Positions 35,589 to 44,069 of a DNA stretch of 64,000 bases are shown here, in pieces; position 1 is the first letter of the stretch, and each line of letters opens with the position of its first letter. The stretch comes from Enterobacter hormaechei subsp. xiangfangensis. GTDB lineage: Bacteria; Pseudomonadota; Gammaproteobacteria; Enterobacterales; Enterobacteriaceae. The notes beneath the pieces were generated by a model. The model did not search any database. It had not been told where the DNA came from and was given only the letters and a program-made list of their open reading frames with translations. The DNA lies in NCBI RefSeq assembly GCF_001729785.1, contig NZ_CP017183.1:2418001-2482000 (forward strand). The letters are read 5' to 3'. Position numbers and translations under genes: made by a program.

Positions 35589-35725
35589 GTTTCGTTTCTG
35601 TCAGCGCGCAATACACCTTAGTCGTAGCGACTGTTTAAAGCTTCACCGCTTCGTTTCTAAGTTTCTATCAGGCTTCGAATTATTATTTTTGTAAATTTTC
35701 CGACTTGAATCCCAGATGCACAAAT

Positions 35726-36283
35726 TTAAGCCGGTTTGGATGCAGGGAATTTTTTATACAGCGTGCAAACCGCTACGTCGTAAATAATCGCCACCTGCTT
35801 TCTGTCCACTCCGTTTGCGATCAGCCTGCCAGCCTGCGCCCATTGCTCTGGGGTTAACTTAGGCCGTCTGCCGCCTATCCGCCCTTTCTCCCGGGCAGCC
35901 GCCAGTCCTGCCCGGGTGCGTTCCACGATTAACTCCCTCTCCATCTCGGCCAGGGCTGACATGATGTGGAATATGAAACGCCCCATTGGGCTGGAGGTGT
36001 CTATGCTGTCCGTAAGACTTTTGAAGTGGATGCCGCGCTGCCGGAGTTCGTCTACCAGCAGTACCAGGTTCCGCATGCTTCGCCCGAGGCGATCCAGCTT
36101 CCACACTACCAGCGTATCGCCCTCATTCAGCGTTCGCAGAAGCTTTTTAAGCGCTGGCCGGTTCGCTACCGTCCCGCTCATTTTTTCCTCAAAAACCTGT
36201 TCACATCCTGCGCGTTCGAGAGCTTGTCGCTGAAGATCTGTGTTTTGGTCATTTGTTGACACCCTAACGTAGCCAATTTGCAT
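35726..36283 (-). CDS. Serine-family DNA invertase (Pin/Gin/Hin-like)
   Basis: A 185-residue small serine recombinase. The catalytic serine is Ser9 (YVRVST). VVWKLDRLGRSMRNLV and AEMERELIVERTRAG follow, and a C-terminal helix-turn-helix (about 143-180) binds the site. The size is that of invertases rather than transposon resolvases. A candidate crossover site lies 68 bases upstream at the start of an inverted tail-fibre cassette, the expected arrangement for host-range switching. ATG at 36283 was chosen because it numbers the nucleophile as 9; a GTG at 36292 is possible. Confidence 0.85.
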   Translation of the reverse strand: MQIGYVRVSTNDQNTDLQRQALERAGCEQVFEEKMSGTVANRPALKKLLRTLNEGDTLVVWKLDRLGRSMRNLVLLVDELRQRGIHFKSLTDSIDTSSPMGRFIFHIMSALAEMERELIVERTRAGLAAAREKGRIGGRRPKLTPEQWAQAGRLIANGVDRKQVAIIYDVAVCTLYKKFPASKPA

Positions 36284-36350
36284 ATTTTTCACCCAATATT
36301 TTCTGCAAAAAAATCAGGTGAAGTTATCGGCATGGATGCCGCAGGGCAAT

Positions 36351-36374
36351 CTATAAAACGTCGGTTTAGGAAGT
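36351..36374. promoter_or_regulatory. Candidate invertase crossover site
   Basis: Read on the minus strand, ACTTCCTAAACCGACGTTTT then ATAG resembles gix/cix sites (two imperfect half-sites around a central GA dinucleotide, AAACC-GA-CGTTT). It lies where the tail-fibre cassette frame begins (N-V-G-L-G). No second site was found, so inversion may no longer be possible. Confidence 0.55.
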
Positions 36375-37118
36375 AGCGCGACACGGGATGCTTACAGCTC
36401 GACAGGACAGATGTTATCCCGGGGAGATTTTGGCTTGGGCGGGCCGGGTAATAGTAGTGCTGGCTGGGATATAGCTATCGATGGCCGATTTTTAAGTAGC
36501 CCTTATGACGGTCCCTCAGCTACTGCTGTGTTTATGGGGATAAACTGTGCTCATAGTTCCGATTCATCCTACTGCTTTCAGCTTGGGGGACGAGGAAACC
36601 AGGGTATGTGGTGGAGGGCAAGAGAAAGCGCCTCATTCCTTCCATGGTTACGAGTTTATGACACTGGTAACACTACCAGAGCTAGTGACGGCACGTTAAA
36701 AGCAGCTTCCCCAGTAGTTAAACTGTATGCAGACGGTTCGTTTGAAACTAATAACGAATCAGAGGGCTGTACCGTAACTCGCATAAAAGCCGGAGAGTAT
36801 CTGATCGAGGGCTGCATGGGTATGAATTCAGATGCGGCGTGGGGTGGGATTGATGGTGGCTTCGATATCCCTAAAGATCGTAATGGGCAGGCCCTAATCT
36901 GGCTTGACTATGAGGTTGATGCCGACGGATCAGTGCTCGTGAAAACATTCCACCGGGAATACCCGTCAGCACCGATATTTGCGAGGAACTCACGGGAAGG
37001 TTTCGTGGATGGCGAACCGGCCGATATTCCGGCCGATCAGTTTGTCAGTGTCCGTGTAGAGATGCCGCAAAACAGTATCTGGAATCAGCGCGCAGCTATG
37101 GCTGAAGTTTCTGATTGA
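36357..37118 (+). pseudogene. Silent tail-fibre C-terminal cassette, inverted orientation
   Basis: The frame opens right at the crossover site and reads NVGLGSSATRDAYSSTGQML, a common junction in invertible phage tail-fibre genes, and continues for about 250 residues. It has no N-terminal fibre domain and no plausible promoter, so it is a variable end waiting for a constant part that has been deleted. The last 150 residues (from LKAASPV) are distantly similar to the end of the J fragment on the other strand, and the two overlap tail-to-tail by 23 bases. An internal ATG at 36411 could start a shorter product. Confidence 0.75.
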
Positions 37119-38040
37119 TCATCTGATTAAAGGCAGAATCATCAGGCATATCCAAGCGAACATCGATCCAGCTGTTCACCGGCACGTCCATCGGTTCCCC
37201 TTTTGTTTTGACGATCTCCCCTTCATCGCTCAGCATGTATTTTCGCTTAAACAGGCGGATAGTCAGCCCACCGCTTTCTGCCTGCTCTGCTTCAACAATC
37301 CCAAGCTCTCCCATGCCGCCTGGGTCCATTGGCGGCAGTAACTGCCATCCCTCTGACGCCAGGCCTGCCGAACCTCTCAGCACATAAACACCAACATCGA
37401 CCCGGGAAATTTTGATTCCTTCAGCTTCGGTGTTCGCAGTACCGCAGCCGCACCATGCAAAACCATCCTCAGATATATCCGTGCGCTGGTTCTGTTCCTG
37501 AGACTTAACAATGCGAGCAACAGGTGAGGCCGCCTTCAGGCTGTTGATGGATGCCTTGTTGCCGTTAACGTCCGTCTGCAGGATCAGCAGCGAGCGCGCC
37601 GTTGCCTCCCTGTCGTTGACAATCACTTCATCAATGCGGTCCAGATTCGCGCTGTTGCCGGCGACCGATGCAGAAAGGGTTTTACGCGTGGCCACCTGAG
37701 CGAGGTTGGCCTGGATTATCGCAATTGCAGAGTTCTTCACCCCGCCCGTCATGCCGTCCATAGAAACGCTGATGTTGTCGATTCGCTGGCCCAGGGCGGT
37801 ATCAGCCGTCGCAACGGTCTGCTCAAGCTGACTGAGTGAAGACGAAACATTCCCGACCGTGCTGGAAAGCTCATTAACGCTGGTCTGAACCTTCCCGACG
37901 TCCTGGGCATTTTTGGCGATATCCTTCGCCTGCTGCTCCAGTTCGTCGTTGGCCTGTTTGATATCGTTAGCCATGCCAGCAATTTTTTCGTTGCTGTCCA
38001 CCGCGTTCTCGATCAGGTCTTTGAAGGTACCGGATTCCCC
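37096..38040 (-). pseudogene. C-terminal fragment of tail-tip protein J
   Basis: About 315 residues corresponding to the end of a lambda-type host-specificity protein J: a coiled-coil-like region (repeats such as QQAKDIAKNAQDVGK and TADTALGQRIDNIS), then the C-terminal receptor-facing domain from LKAASPVARIV. Roughly the first two thirds of J are missing. The 5' end is fused to gene I inside GGGGAATCCGGTACC. A GTG at 38001 could start a truncated product, but no tail can be built around it. Confidence 0.8.
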
Positions 38041-38582
38041 TGGGCTGTAGTGTTTGTTACTCCACCAAAGGCGTAGCTGGCTTGGTTATCCGCAGATTGC
38101 TTACTGGCGAGCCCGGTTGTCTGTGGAGAAAGCATCTGGACTACGCCGCCGATTGCCATTGATGCCCCAATCCCCGCCACAGCGCCCCATCCACCAGCGA
38201 AAGCGGTACCACCAATCCCGATCGCGGCCCCTCCCGTGACGAACGCAGCAACAGCGACAAGGGCAACCCCGAGGATTGTCTGAAACACCCCGGCTCGCTT
38301 ACTGCCGATGATCACCGGCGCGATGCGGATTTCCTCTGTGCTCCTGTCCATACTGAGCTCATCGTTTAAGAGGTTTCGTTTCCCGCTGAATACCGCATAA
38401 GTTAAACCTCGTTGCTTACTGGTATTCAGGAAATGCTCAAAACCCGGCACGATAACGCTCAGGGCGCGGATGGCCTCTTTAGGTGAAGCTACTGATAAAC
38501 GATATTCACGCCCGAAAGTGGCGCCTAGCACGCCGTACAATCGAATTGTGCGGACCGGCTCAACATTGAGTAATGCAGCCAT
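38013..38582 (-). CDS. Tail assembly protein I, 3' end altered by deletion
   Basis: A 189-residue protein of the lambda tail-assembly protein I family, with FGREYRLSVASPKEAIRALS near the N-terminus and a Gly/Ala-rich hydrophobic region (about 105-150). The normal ending is lost: after GNPVP the frame enters J-derived sequence out of register and stops at S-K-T. It follows K by 32 bases. Functional only with other tail genes, which are deleted. Confidence 0.8.
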   Translation of the reverse strand: MAALLNVEPVRTIRLYGVLGATFGREYRLSVASPKEAIRALSVIVPGFEHFLNTSKQRGLTYAVFSGKRNLLNDELSMDRSTEEIRIAPVIIGSKRAGVFQTILGVALVAVAAFVTGGAAIGIGGTAFAGGWGAVAGIGASMAIGGVVQMLSPQTTGLASKQSADNQASYAFGGVTNTTAQGNPVPSKT

Positions 38583-38614
38583 TTTTCCCCCATAAAAACT
38601 GCCACAGGCGGTTA

Positions 38615-39040
38615 TCAGAAACAGTCTTTAAAGCGCAGTATTTTCATTGTGCGCTCACGCCAGTAACCGCCATAAGGTACGCGCTGGCTCAGATGCCCAT
38701 AAAGGTGATGCAGTAGCATGTTGCCTTCCAGCAGAATCCCCGCATGATTCCACTTATCAGCCTGAACCTGCATGATCACCATATCGCCAGGTTTTGGCGG
38801 CCCGTCGAATTCACGGAATCCGCACTCATACCAGCAATCCTGATAGAAGTTGTCCGGGTAATCGTTTTCCCACCAGGGATAATCGACCCGGTAATCGTGA
38901 AGCTCTATCCCGTGTGTTTGCCGGTAATAGCTCATCACCAGACCCCAGCAGTCGAAGTGACCAAGCACAAACGGTCGCTCCAGCAGCGGCAGTTCTCCAC
39001 GCGGCTGGATGGTCCGTAAATCCCCCTCTGGCCAGCTCAC
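38615..39040 (-). pseudogene. Tail protein K, NlpC/P60 domain remnant
   Basis: A 141-residue C-terminal NlpC/P60 domain of lambda-K type, with the catalytic cysteine in GHFDCWGLVMSYY (about residue 31) and histidine in KWNHAGILLEGN (about 98). The usual N-terminal JAMM domain is gone. The open frame continues upstream as W-H-I-V-S-W-P-E into the terminase small-subunit gene, so the true start is deleted; a GTG at 39040 might be used. Confidence 0.78.
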
Positions 39041-39699
39041 GATATGCCAGGGTAGCCAGGGTTAGGCTCTCGGGTGTGATCGTAGCCGTAACCCCCAACA
39101 TCGACTGGCTCTCGCTTATCGCGGTCTGTCGCTTCGAGCCGTTTCTCTTCGAATTCCACCATATCGCGCCACTGGTACTGGTGACCGAAGCCCCAGCAAT
39201 AACGACACGCGCCGCGGCGATACTGCGAAAGCTGGTTTGCATCGAAGGTCGCAAGCTGCCACATCTGCGCGAGCACTTCATCGGCACCGCCAAGCGTGCG
39301 TTCAATGGAGGCTTTCTGCTGTTGTGCAATAGCCTGGGCAACTGAAGTTTTCTGAAGGAGTTGATAACCGATTTGTTCAGCAGATTTTTTGCTGTAACCC
39401 GCCCTGATAGCGGCTTGTGTGGCGTTACCATCCTTTAGGTATTCTGCGACAAAACGTCTTTGCTGTGCCGTTAATCCATCATCATCCACCAGCTCTTCTG
39501 CGCTTTGTTCTTTTTGCGCAGTACGCACTTTTTTCTGCGCAGATTTTTGCACAGATTGCGCAGAAGGTTTTTTGATATATCGACGTGCGGTAGCATAGTT
39601 CAGTCCCTGCGCTTCACACCATTCCTTTGGTGATACGCCGGTTGCGGCATGTTCGGACAGGAACCGTTGCTGAAGCTCGCCCCAGTCCGGTTTTGCCAT
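39037..39699 (-). pseudogene. Terminase small subunit, truncated by deletion into gene K
   Basis: A 220-residue reading: an N-terminal helix-turn-helix (residues 1-45), a Lys/Gln-rich linker, the Terminase_2 core (about 75-135: TAQQRRFVAEYLKDGNATQA) and a Cys pair CRYCWG. It ends abruptly in G-Y-P-G-I-S where the frame meets gene K. The rest of this gene and everything up to K, including large terminase, portal, capsid, tail tube and tape measure, are absent. DNA binding may be retained, packaging is not. Confidence 0.8.
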
Positions 39700-39745
39700 A
39701 TAAACTCCAATAAAAAACCGCCCTTAGGCGGTTAAATTTTGAGAT

Positions 39746-40195
39746 TTAAAATTTTGGTGCTAAGCCATACTTAGGCGTCTTTATGTTAGCAGCCCAGACT
39801 TTGATATCGTTCTGAAGCAACAAAGTGAAATCTGACTTGAGGTGGTTAACCATCTCATTGACCTTGCTTGCATCATTCACTGCAAAGTGTTCAATCCTGT
39901 CTGCTCCGACTGATACACAAGTATAAGTTGCAGGCACATCCTTCCCGTTAGCATTAAGCCGCACCTTCTCATCTCCACAGCCACCATCGGACATATAGGA
40001 TACGAGCATATTAGCTGACTCCCTCCCCGGTTGAGAGATGCTTATCATGACAGGCAATCCCTCTGAGGTCTGGGTAATGTCGTAGAGTACAGCATCTTTT
40101 TGATACCAGGTATTGTATTCTCTTTCCTGAAACGCTGCGTAGGATGGCGAAGAAATCGTCGCCAGCAAGGCGATTGTAATAGAGTGAATTTTCAT
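39746..40195 (-). CDS. Secreted hypothetical phage protein
   Basis: A 149-residue protein with a clear signal peptide (residues 1-20, SPSYA site) and a mature domain with two cysteines (about 93 and 114) that could form a disulphide. I recognise no family. It sits upstream of the terminase gene, a place where lambdoid phages carry lysogenic-conversion genes. Confidence 0.55.
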   Translation of the reverse strand: MKIHSITIALLATISSPSYAAFQEREYNTWYQKDAVLYDITQTSEGLPVMISISQPGRESANMLVSYMSDGGCGDEKVRLNANGKDVPATYTCVSVGADRIEHFAVNDASKVNEMVNHLKSDFTLLLQNDIKVWAANIKTPKYGLAPKF

Positions 40196-40383
40196 CGGTT
40201 GCTATTGTTTTGTTTAGGCAAAGTTATTATCCATATTGTGCCAACAGCAACAACGACGTAAGATTATTCCTACTATTTTTAGTGGTACTAAATTCTCTTT
40301 TAGCAACCGTTAAGTATCCATATATCTCATATCAATAAAGCATTATAAATCCCGGTAATTTGCATTAAGTAAAAGCTAACTCC

Positions 40384-40596
40384 ATGGTAACGAAAAAAAT
40401 TTGCAATCACCTCTCAATACATTATCAGCATTCTACAGCATCAACCTTATTTTTGGTGAGCTTTTTCGAATGGCGAACTGGCTGCTATGTTTCGTCCATG
40501 ATGTCTAATAACAAAGAGTCACTTATTAAACAAATAAGCGAGTATGCCAGGCTTAACGAGCAGGAAGAAATCCAGTTGCGCAAGATAATCAGCTGA
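40384..40596 (+). CDS. Small hypothetical protein
   Basis: A 70-residue frame on the plus strand; an internal ATG at 40501 would give a 31-residue charged helix (SNNKESLIKQISEYARLNEQ), the more protein-like half. A hairpin CCCACCAGCAGGTGGG lies just downstream. Unknown function; uncertain. Confidence 0.3.
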   Translation: MVTKKICNHLSIHYQHSTASTLFLVSFFEWRTGCYVSSMMSNNKESLIKQISEYARLNEQEEIQLRKIIS

Positions 40597-41047
40597 TTGA
40601 TTCATCCGCTTAATCTTATAACTATTATCAAGCCCACCAGCAGGTGGGCGTTGTAATGGCTGCCACTACCCGGAGTGGCCACGCTCATGCCCTTGAGTTG
40701 CTGTCGCTTCATCGCCGCTTATAACCGGTGCGCGTCTGGCGTTCGCGCTGCTTTACCGGAGCATGTCCCCTTATTTACCCTCACAACGGTCTGCTATACC
40801 TGCTCGCCATTACGCGGCTCGGGGCAGCATCATGGCTGCTGCATGGCCTTATGGCTGCGGTCAACCCGCTTACTGTTTCAAGGTCTTTAGCCCATCCACA
40901 AGTGAAAATAATCTGAGGAATTTCTTAATATCCCACGCTTACGCTTGTTGTTATCTGCCTGGCTGCCAGGCTATACATGACTCTGATGCGGAGAATGCCA
41001 ACTCCGGGGAACATCAATAAAAAGAGCAACGAAACTGAGACTCCTGT

Positions 41048-41073
41048 AGCCCTCGCTGAGAGGGCTTTTTTTT
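41048..41073 (+). terminator. Rho-independent terminator (plus strand)
   Basis: AGCCCTC-GCTGA-GAGGGCT stem followed by eight T residues. Ends a plus-strand transcript from the 40.4-41.0 kb region. Confidence 0.8.
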
Positions 41074-41074
41074 C

Positions 41075-41104
41075 AAAAAAAAGCCAGCTCGGACAGAACT
41101 GGCT
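41075..41104 (-). terminator. Rho-independent terminator (minus strand), RNA unit 1
   Basis: On the minus strand AGCCAGTTC...GAGCTGGCT then eight T residues. The loop word TCCGAG and the layout match the terminator at 44007-44035, so the two belong to related transcription units. Confidence 0.8.
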
Positions 41105-41178
41105 GGGTCTAGCAGTAAGTAGGTATTACTTCGCACTCATTTCGACGTGTACCCTATTCCTTTAGTCAAGCATTCAGA

Positions 41179-41272
41179 CGCCGGGTGCCTCCCGGTGGAC
41201 TTGCATCACTCCGCAAACCCGCAACACTACGTCCAGCAGTGACTGGTTGCCCCTCCGCTCAGGGGGATTCAT
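41179..41272 (-). ncRNA. Repeated structured element, copy 1 (candidate sRNA)
   Basis: Two hairpins frame the element: CCGGG-TGCCT-CCCGG (41181-41195) and CCCCT-CCGCTC-AGGGG (41250-41265), with a further CCAG/CTGG stem between. The same pair occurs at 43851 and 44070. On the minus strand it is followed about 75 bases later by a terminator related to that of copy 3, suggesting an RNA of about 200 nt. Orientation inferred from those terminators. Confidence 0.5.
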
Positions 41273-41500
41273 CTGTATGGCAGAGATATCGAATCACTCG
41301 TGCCATTAAAATGTAGCTGACAGACAAAATAAAGTTGTGAGCATTGTTAAAATTCTTCGCTAATCATTCATTCCGTATACCCATCAGGCATTAGAAGAAA
41401 GTAGATTTTCGTTCCTTTGAGTTATTTATTTAATACACCTTTTTACTTTTGAGAAATGGATTACATTTACATTCTCTTGTAATGATGACCCCTTTGGTCT

Positions 41501-41542
41501 CCCTTCCGAATTGCAGGATTTCATTTCGGAAGGGACTTTTTT
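41501..41542 (+). terminator. Strong hairpin terminator (plus strand)
   Basis: CCCTTCCGAA (41501-41510) pairs with TTCGGAAGGG (41525-41534), followed by ACTTTTTT. No gene ends just before it on this strand, so it may end a short non-coding RNA. Confidence 0.65.
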
Positions 41543-41787
41543 CCTTTCCCGCCTTGATAAATACTCATTGTTTTCTAGACTGTTACATAGACTTTGCTAT
41601 GTCAGGTGAAGTCGTCGTTCAGGACTACCCGTGTGCTCAAGGATGAGCCACCCTGATTTGTTCAAGCTTTTCCCTGCTAATTAATCATCTGCGCCACAAG
41701 AATTGTCCATTTGTATAACAGAATTCTCAATATTTGCTACGGTTAAAGTCCAGAGGAGAGACTGTGTCCGAACCTCAGGGATGAGGC

Positions 41788-42000
41788 TCAATTTTTCCCG
41801 CAATTTGCTTTCCATGCTTTGTTATGCGCCAGGATGTCTTTCTTCGTCTGGTGGTCCAGAACGTCGATGTCTTGATCCGTCAGGAAGATTGGCTTCACCC
41901 AATCGCAACCGGTATCAACCACCACCGGGACGCTTCCATTCGTTACGCAGCTCGCGATCAACATCGTCGCCAGGCATATGATTAACAGTCTGCTGTACAT
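41788..42000 (-). CDS. Outer-membrane spanin lipoprotein Rz1
   Basis: A 70-residue protein starting out of frame inside the Rz gene, with signal peptide and lipobox (MLIASC, Cys about residue 18). Rz1-type o-spanins pair with Rz to fuse inner and outer membranes at lysis. The overlap within Rz and the position after the endolysin are diagnostic. It extends past the end of Rz. Confidence 0.8.
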   Translation of the reverse strand: MYSRLLIICLATMLIASCVTNGSVPVVVDTGCDWVKPIFLTDQDIDVLDHQTKKDILAHNKAWKANCGKN

Positions 42001-42196
42001 TGCTGGCCTCTTTCGTTGTTTCTACCCTGCGTTCGGCTGCTGCGACCATTGCCGCTGCGTTATCTTCGGTTCGCTGCTGGTCGGCTTTGGCTTCTGCTTT
42101 GCTGGTGCCGCGAAAATGGCCCAGGCCAAAAGCGCCGGCGATAGCGGAAATGACCAGTGCGGCCAGCCCGATTATTGTCTCGATACCCACACTCAC
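41915..42196 (-). CDS. Inner-membrane spanin Rz
   Basis: A 93-residue protein with an N-terminal transmembrane helix (about 5-25: GLAALVISAIAGAFGLGHF) and a charged coiled-coil periplasmic region rich in Ala/Glu/Lys. The start is a GTG at 42196, four bases from the endolysin stop; a second GTG at 42190 is possible. It forms the spanin complex with Rz1. Confidence 0.75.
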   Translation of the reverse strand: MSVGIETIIGLAALVISAIAGAFGLGHFRGTSKAEAKADQQRTEDNAAAMVAAAERRVETTKEASNVQQTVNHMPGDDVDRELRNEWKRPGGG

Positions 42197-42197
42197 C

Positions 42198-42827
42198 TCA
42201 TACCAGAACTGATTTCGCCAGGTTAAACAACGTACGGCGTTTTTCCAGCCCGTTGCGGCCGCCATTGATTAATAGTGTCACGCGCTCAACGTCGCCGGAA
42301 TGAAGAAGGCAACCGCGGGAGGCATAGAACCATGCGGCTGAGCGCGCGGCGTATTCATCCTCTTCAAGCAGTTCCGGGTGGGTTACAAGGTCCAGTTTCA
42401 ACGCCTGGCCACAACTGCGATAGTTACTCAGACCAGTAACCTGTTTCAGCCCGCGACCGCGATATTTCCATCCATCACCGGCAACCTGATTGCCCAGGTG
42501 TTCTTTTCCCCACTCACCACCGTATACCAGATTAGCGATCGCTTTCTGGTTTGCCGGTTGCGTTGCCGTTCTGCCAAGTGCAGCGGCTTGCTGTGATGTG
42601 ATGCGGTGGCTGCCGAACGTCGGCACCAAGTTTTCTGCCGCATAATTAAGATTTTCCACCACACAGGTAAATCTGGAGCTTTCATGCCCCATCTGGGCAA
42701 TAAACATCGCCTGATCAAGCGGTGTGGTTATGCCGTATTCCTTCATAGCGGCGTCGATATGCGGAAACCAGCGCGCAGCTAACCCGGCGCTGATACCAGC
42801 CGCCTTCTGAAATTGTGTTTGATTCAT
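42198..42827 (-). CDS. Endolysin, GH19 chitinase-like muramidase
   Basis: A 209-residue glycoside hydrolase family 19 endolysin. The catalytic glutamate is in AQMGHESSRFT (about residue 51), followed by YRGRGLKQVTGLSNYRSCG (about 122-140) with the substrate-groove motif. It cleaves peptidoglycan at lysis. There is no signal peptide, so it depends on the holins encoded just upstream; its ATG overlaps the stop of the preceding gene by one base. Confidence 0.88.
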   Translation of the reverse strand: MNQTQFQKAAGISAGLAARWFPHIDAAMKEYGITTPLDQAMFIAQMGHESSRFTCVVENLNYAAENLVPTFGSHRITSQQAAALGRTATQPANQKAIANLVYGGEWGKEHLGNQVAGDGWKYRGRGLKQVTGLSNYRSCGQALKLDLVTHPELLEEDEYAARSAAWFYASRGCLLHSGDVERVTLLINGGRNGLEKRRTLFNLAKSVLV

Positions 42828-43108
42828 TAGTGCCTCAGATGATCAACCAGACGTGCAACGTTGCCTTTGACGGCCACCAGCACGGAAAGGAATATGATGT
42901 TTGCCGCAATGGTGGCCCATGATGAATGCGGGTAAATCCCACACAGGTACGCCAGCGGTACAGCGCTATAAGTGACGGTAATCAGCCAGGCTAAACGCGA
43001 AATCCATGGCCGATGCCGCGAATCACCACGGCGATAAAACATCAGAGTAATTACAACTCCGGCGCAGAGCAGCGCGTTGATAGTTGCTGTTGGGTCATCT
43101 AGTACCAC
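42827..43108 (-). CDS. Holin-type membrane protein
   Basis: A 93-residue protein with three hydrophobic helices (about 9-24, 36-57, 64-81) and a charged C-terminus (VARLVDHLRH), the pattern of 3-TM phage holins. It overlaps both the upstream holin-like gene and the endolysin start. One of the two holin-like proteins may be an antiholin. Confidence 0.72.
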   Translation of the reverse strand: MVLDDPTATINALLCAGVVITLMFYRRGDSRHRPWISRLAWLITVTYSAVPLAYLCGIYPHSSWATIAANIIFLSVLVAVKGNVARLVDHLRH

Positions 43109-43481
43109 CTGAACCTCCCCGGCGCGTTATCAGCGCCACCAGCGAGCCAATGTCCTGCTTGTTCAGGAACGTAAGGATTTGAACGGCTAACGCAGAAGCT
43201 ATTACGGCACCGATAGCATCCAGAGGCTTCTCGGTGTATCCCGTCCAGGATGTGAGTTTTGAACCCAACAGCCCCGAACAAAGAATGCCGACGATATACG
43301 ACACGAAGAAGTATGCCAGGCGACGTAACACACTCAGGTCAGCCGCTGTCGCTATGTAAAATACGGCGCCCGCAAATGCACCAAAAACAACACCGTAGTC
43401 AGTTCCGGTCAATAGACCGTAGACACTGGCTCCAGTCAAAGCTAAACCGGCCAGCCCCGTGCCGGAAAATGGATCGGACAT
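43095..43481 (-). CDS. Phage holin, lambda-S-superfamily type
   Basis: A 128-residue protein with three to four hydrophobic helices (about 9-24, 28-46, 55-72, 86-103) and a basic Gly/Arg-rich tail (ITRRGGSGG). It is the first gene of the lysis cassette and overlaps the next by 14 bases. It forms the inner-membrane hole that releases endolysin. Confidence 0.78.
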   Translation of the reverse strand: MSDPFSGTGLAGLALTGASVYGLLTGTDYGVVFGAFAGAVFYIATAADLSVLRRLAYFFVSYIVGILCSGLLGSKLTSWTGYTEKPLDAIGAVIASALAVQILTFLNKQDIGSLVALITRRGGSGGTR

Positions 43482-43530
43482 CGGCCCCCCTCATATTGCT
43501 GTGAATCCTCTCAGTAAATTTGAGGGGAAA

Positions 43531-43557
43531 TAAAAAAGGCCACCCTGAGGCAGCCTG
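43531..43557 (-). terminator. Terminator upstream of the lysis cassette
   Basis: On the minus strand GGCTGCCTCAGGGTGGCC followed by six T residues. It lies between the small gene at 43575 and the first holin gene, so late transcription must read through it. Confidence 0.6.
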
Positions 43558-43574
43558 TGTTCTTCAAATTATGT

Positions 43575-43763
43575 TCATAAAGGTGGGGATATGGGGCCTT
43601 CCAGAACGACCGCTTCACCGTTATGGCAAAGATCGTAGCCACGAGTTAGATGCCAGACGCCTCTGATTATTTTTCCTGTAACCATATCTTCAGTTTTACC
43701 GTGCGAAAAGTAGGCGATCTGGACACAGTCATTGTGTCTAATCCAATAATATCCCTCTTTCAT
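43575..43763 (-). CDS. Small phage protein, paralogue A
   Basis: A 62-residue protein with a strong ribosome-binding site (AAGAGGTG). Conserved core G-V-W-H-L-T-R-G-Y-D-L-C-H-N-G-E. A second, interrupted copy lies at 44271-44462 and aligns to it without gaps. Small beta-rich protein by pattern; family not recognised. It is followed by the terminator at 43531. Confidence 0.6.
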   Translation of the reverse strand: MKEGYYWIRHNDCVQIAYFSHGKTEDMVTGKIIRGVWHLTRGYDLCHNGEAVVLEGPISPPL

Positions 43764-43850
43764 AATTCACCTCTTAAATTGTTTCATTTAGAAGTGTATA
43801 TGACGATTCAGAACCTGGTGGTCGACAAAACGTTTTTTTTGAGGATGTGG

Positions 43851-43950
43851 CGCCGGGTGCCTCCCGGTGACTTATCTCTGGTCGTCAAAGTCGCGTGCAT
43901 ACCTGCACATAGCAGTTAACCAGACGCCCCATCGCTTAGATGGGATTCAC
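43851..43950 (-). ncRNA. Repeated structured element, copy 2
   Basis: Hairpins CCGGG-TGCCT-CCCGG (43853-43867) and CCCAT-CGCTTAG-ATGGG (43928-43944). In the second stem a C-G pair of copies 1 and 3 is replaced by A-T on both arms, a compensatory change that supports RNA pairing. On the minus strand it lies in the leader of paralogue A, without its own terminator. Confidence 0.5.
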
Positions 43951-44006
43951 CACATTCATAACTAAAACAAGAAACATTCATCTGGTCAATGGATGATTAA
44001 TAAATG

Positions 44007-44035
44007 AAAAAAAAGCCTGCTCGGAAAAGCAGGCA
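44007..44035 (-). terminator. Rho-independent terminator (minus strand), RNA unit 3
   Basis: GCCTGC-TTTTCCGA-GCAGGC on the minus strand followed by eight T residues; loop shares TCCGAG with the terminator at 41075-41104. Confidence 0.8.
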
Positions 44036-44069
44036 TAAATAGCTAAGTTGGCAATAACTGAGGGAGTGG

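Larger units (their letters stand above)
40597..41787. other. 1.2 kb with no supportable gene; hairpins and one RNA-like repeat
   Basis: Several short overlapping frames in different registers exist at 40675-41020, none with a convincing start or recognised family. The strand contains a hairpin at 40637-40652, another at 40959-40974 (GCCTGGCTGCCAGGC), back-to-back terminators near 41075, one copy of a repeated structured element (41179-41272) and a terminator at 41501. I read it as non-coding RNA territory or decayed small genes. Confidence 0.5.

Noticed and set aside
35554..35616. Longer UmuD with start at 35616
   Set aside because: The extra residues would be encoded across the LexA box, and the start at 35553 places the cleavage and catalytic residues at their standard numbers.
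36411..37118. Independent tail-fibre gene starting at 36411
   Set aside because: The frame is open upstream to the crossover site and reads conserved fibre sequence before the ATG, so it is a 5'-incomplete cassette.
40675..41020. Ash- or Icd-like small phage proteins
   Set aside because: Three overlapping frames in different registers; similarity to these families is only an impression, not motif-based.
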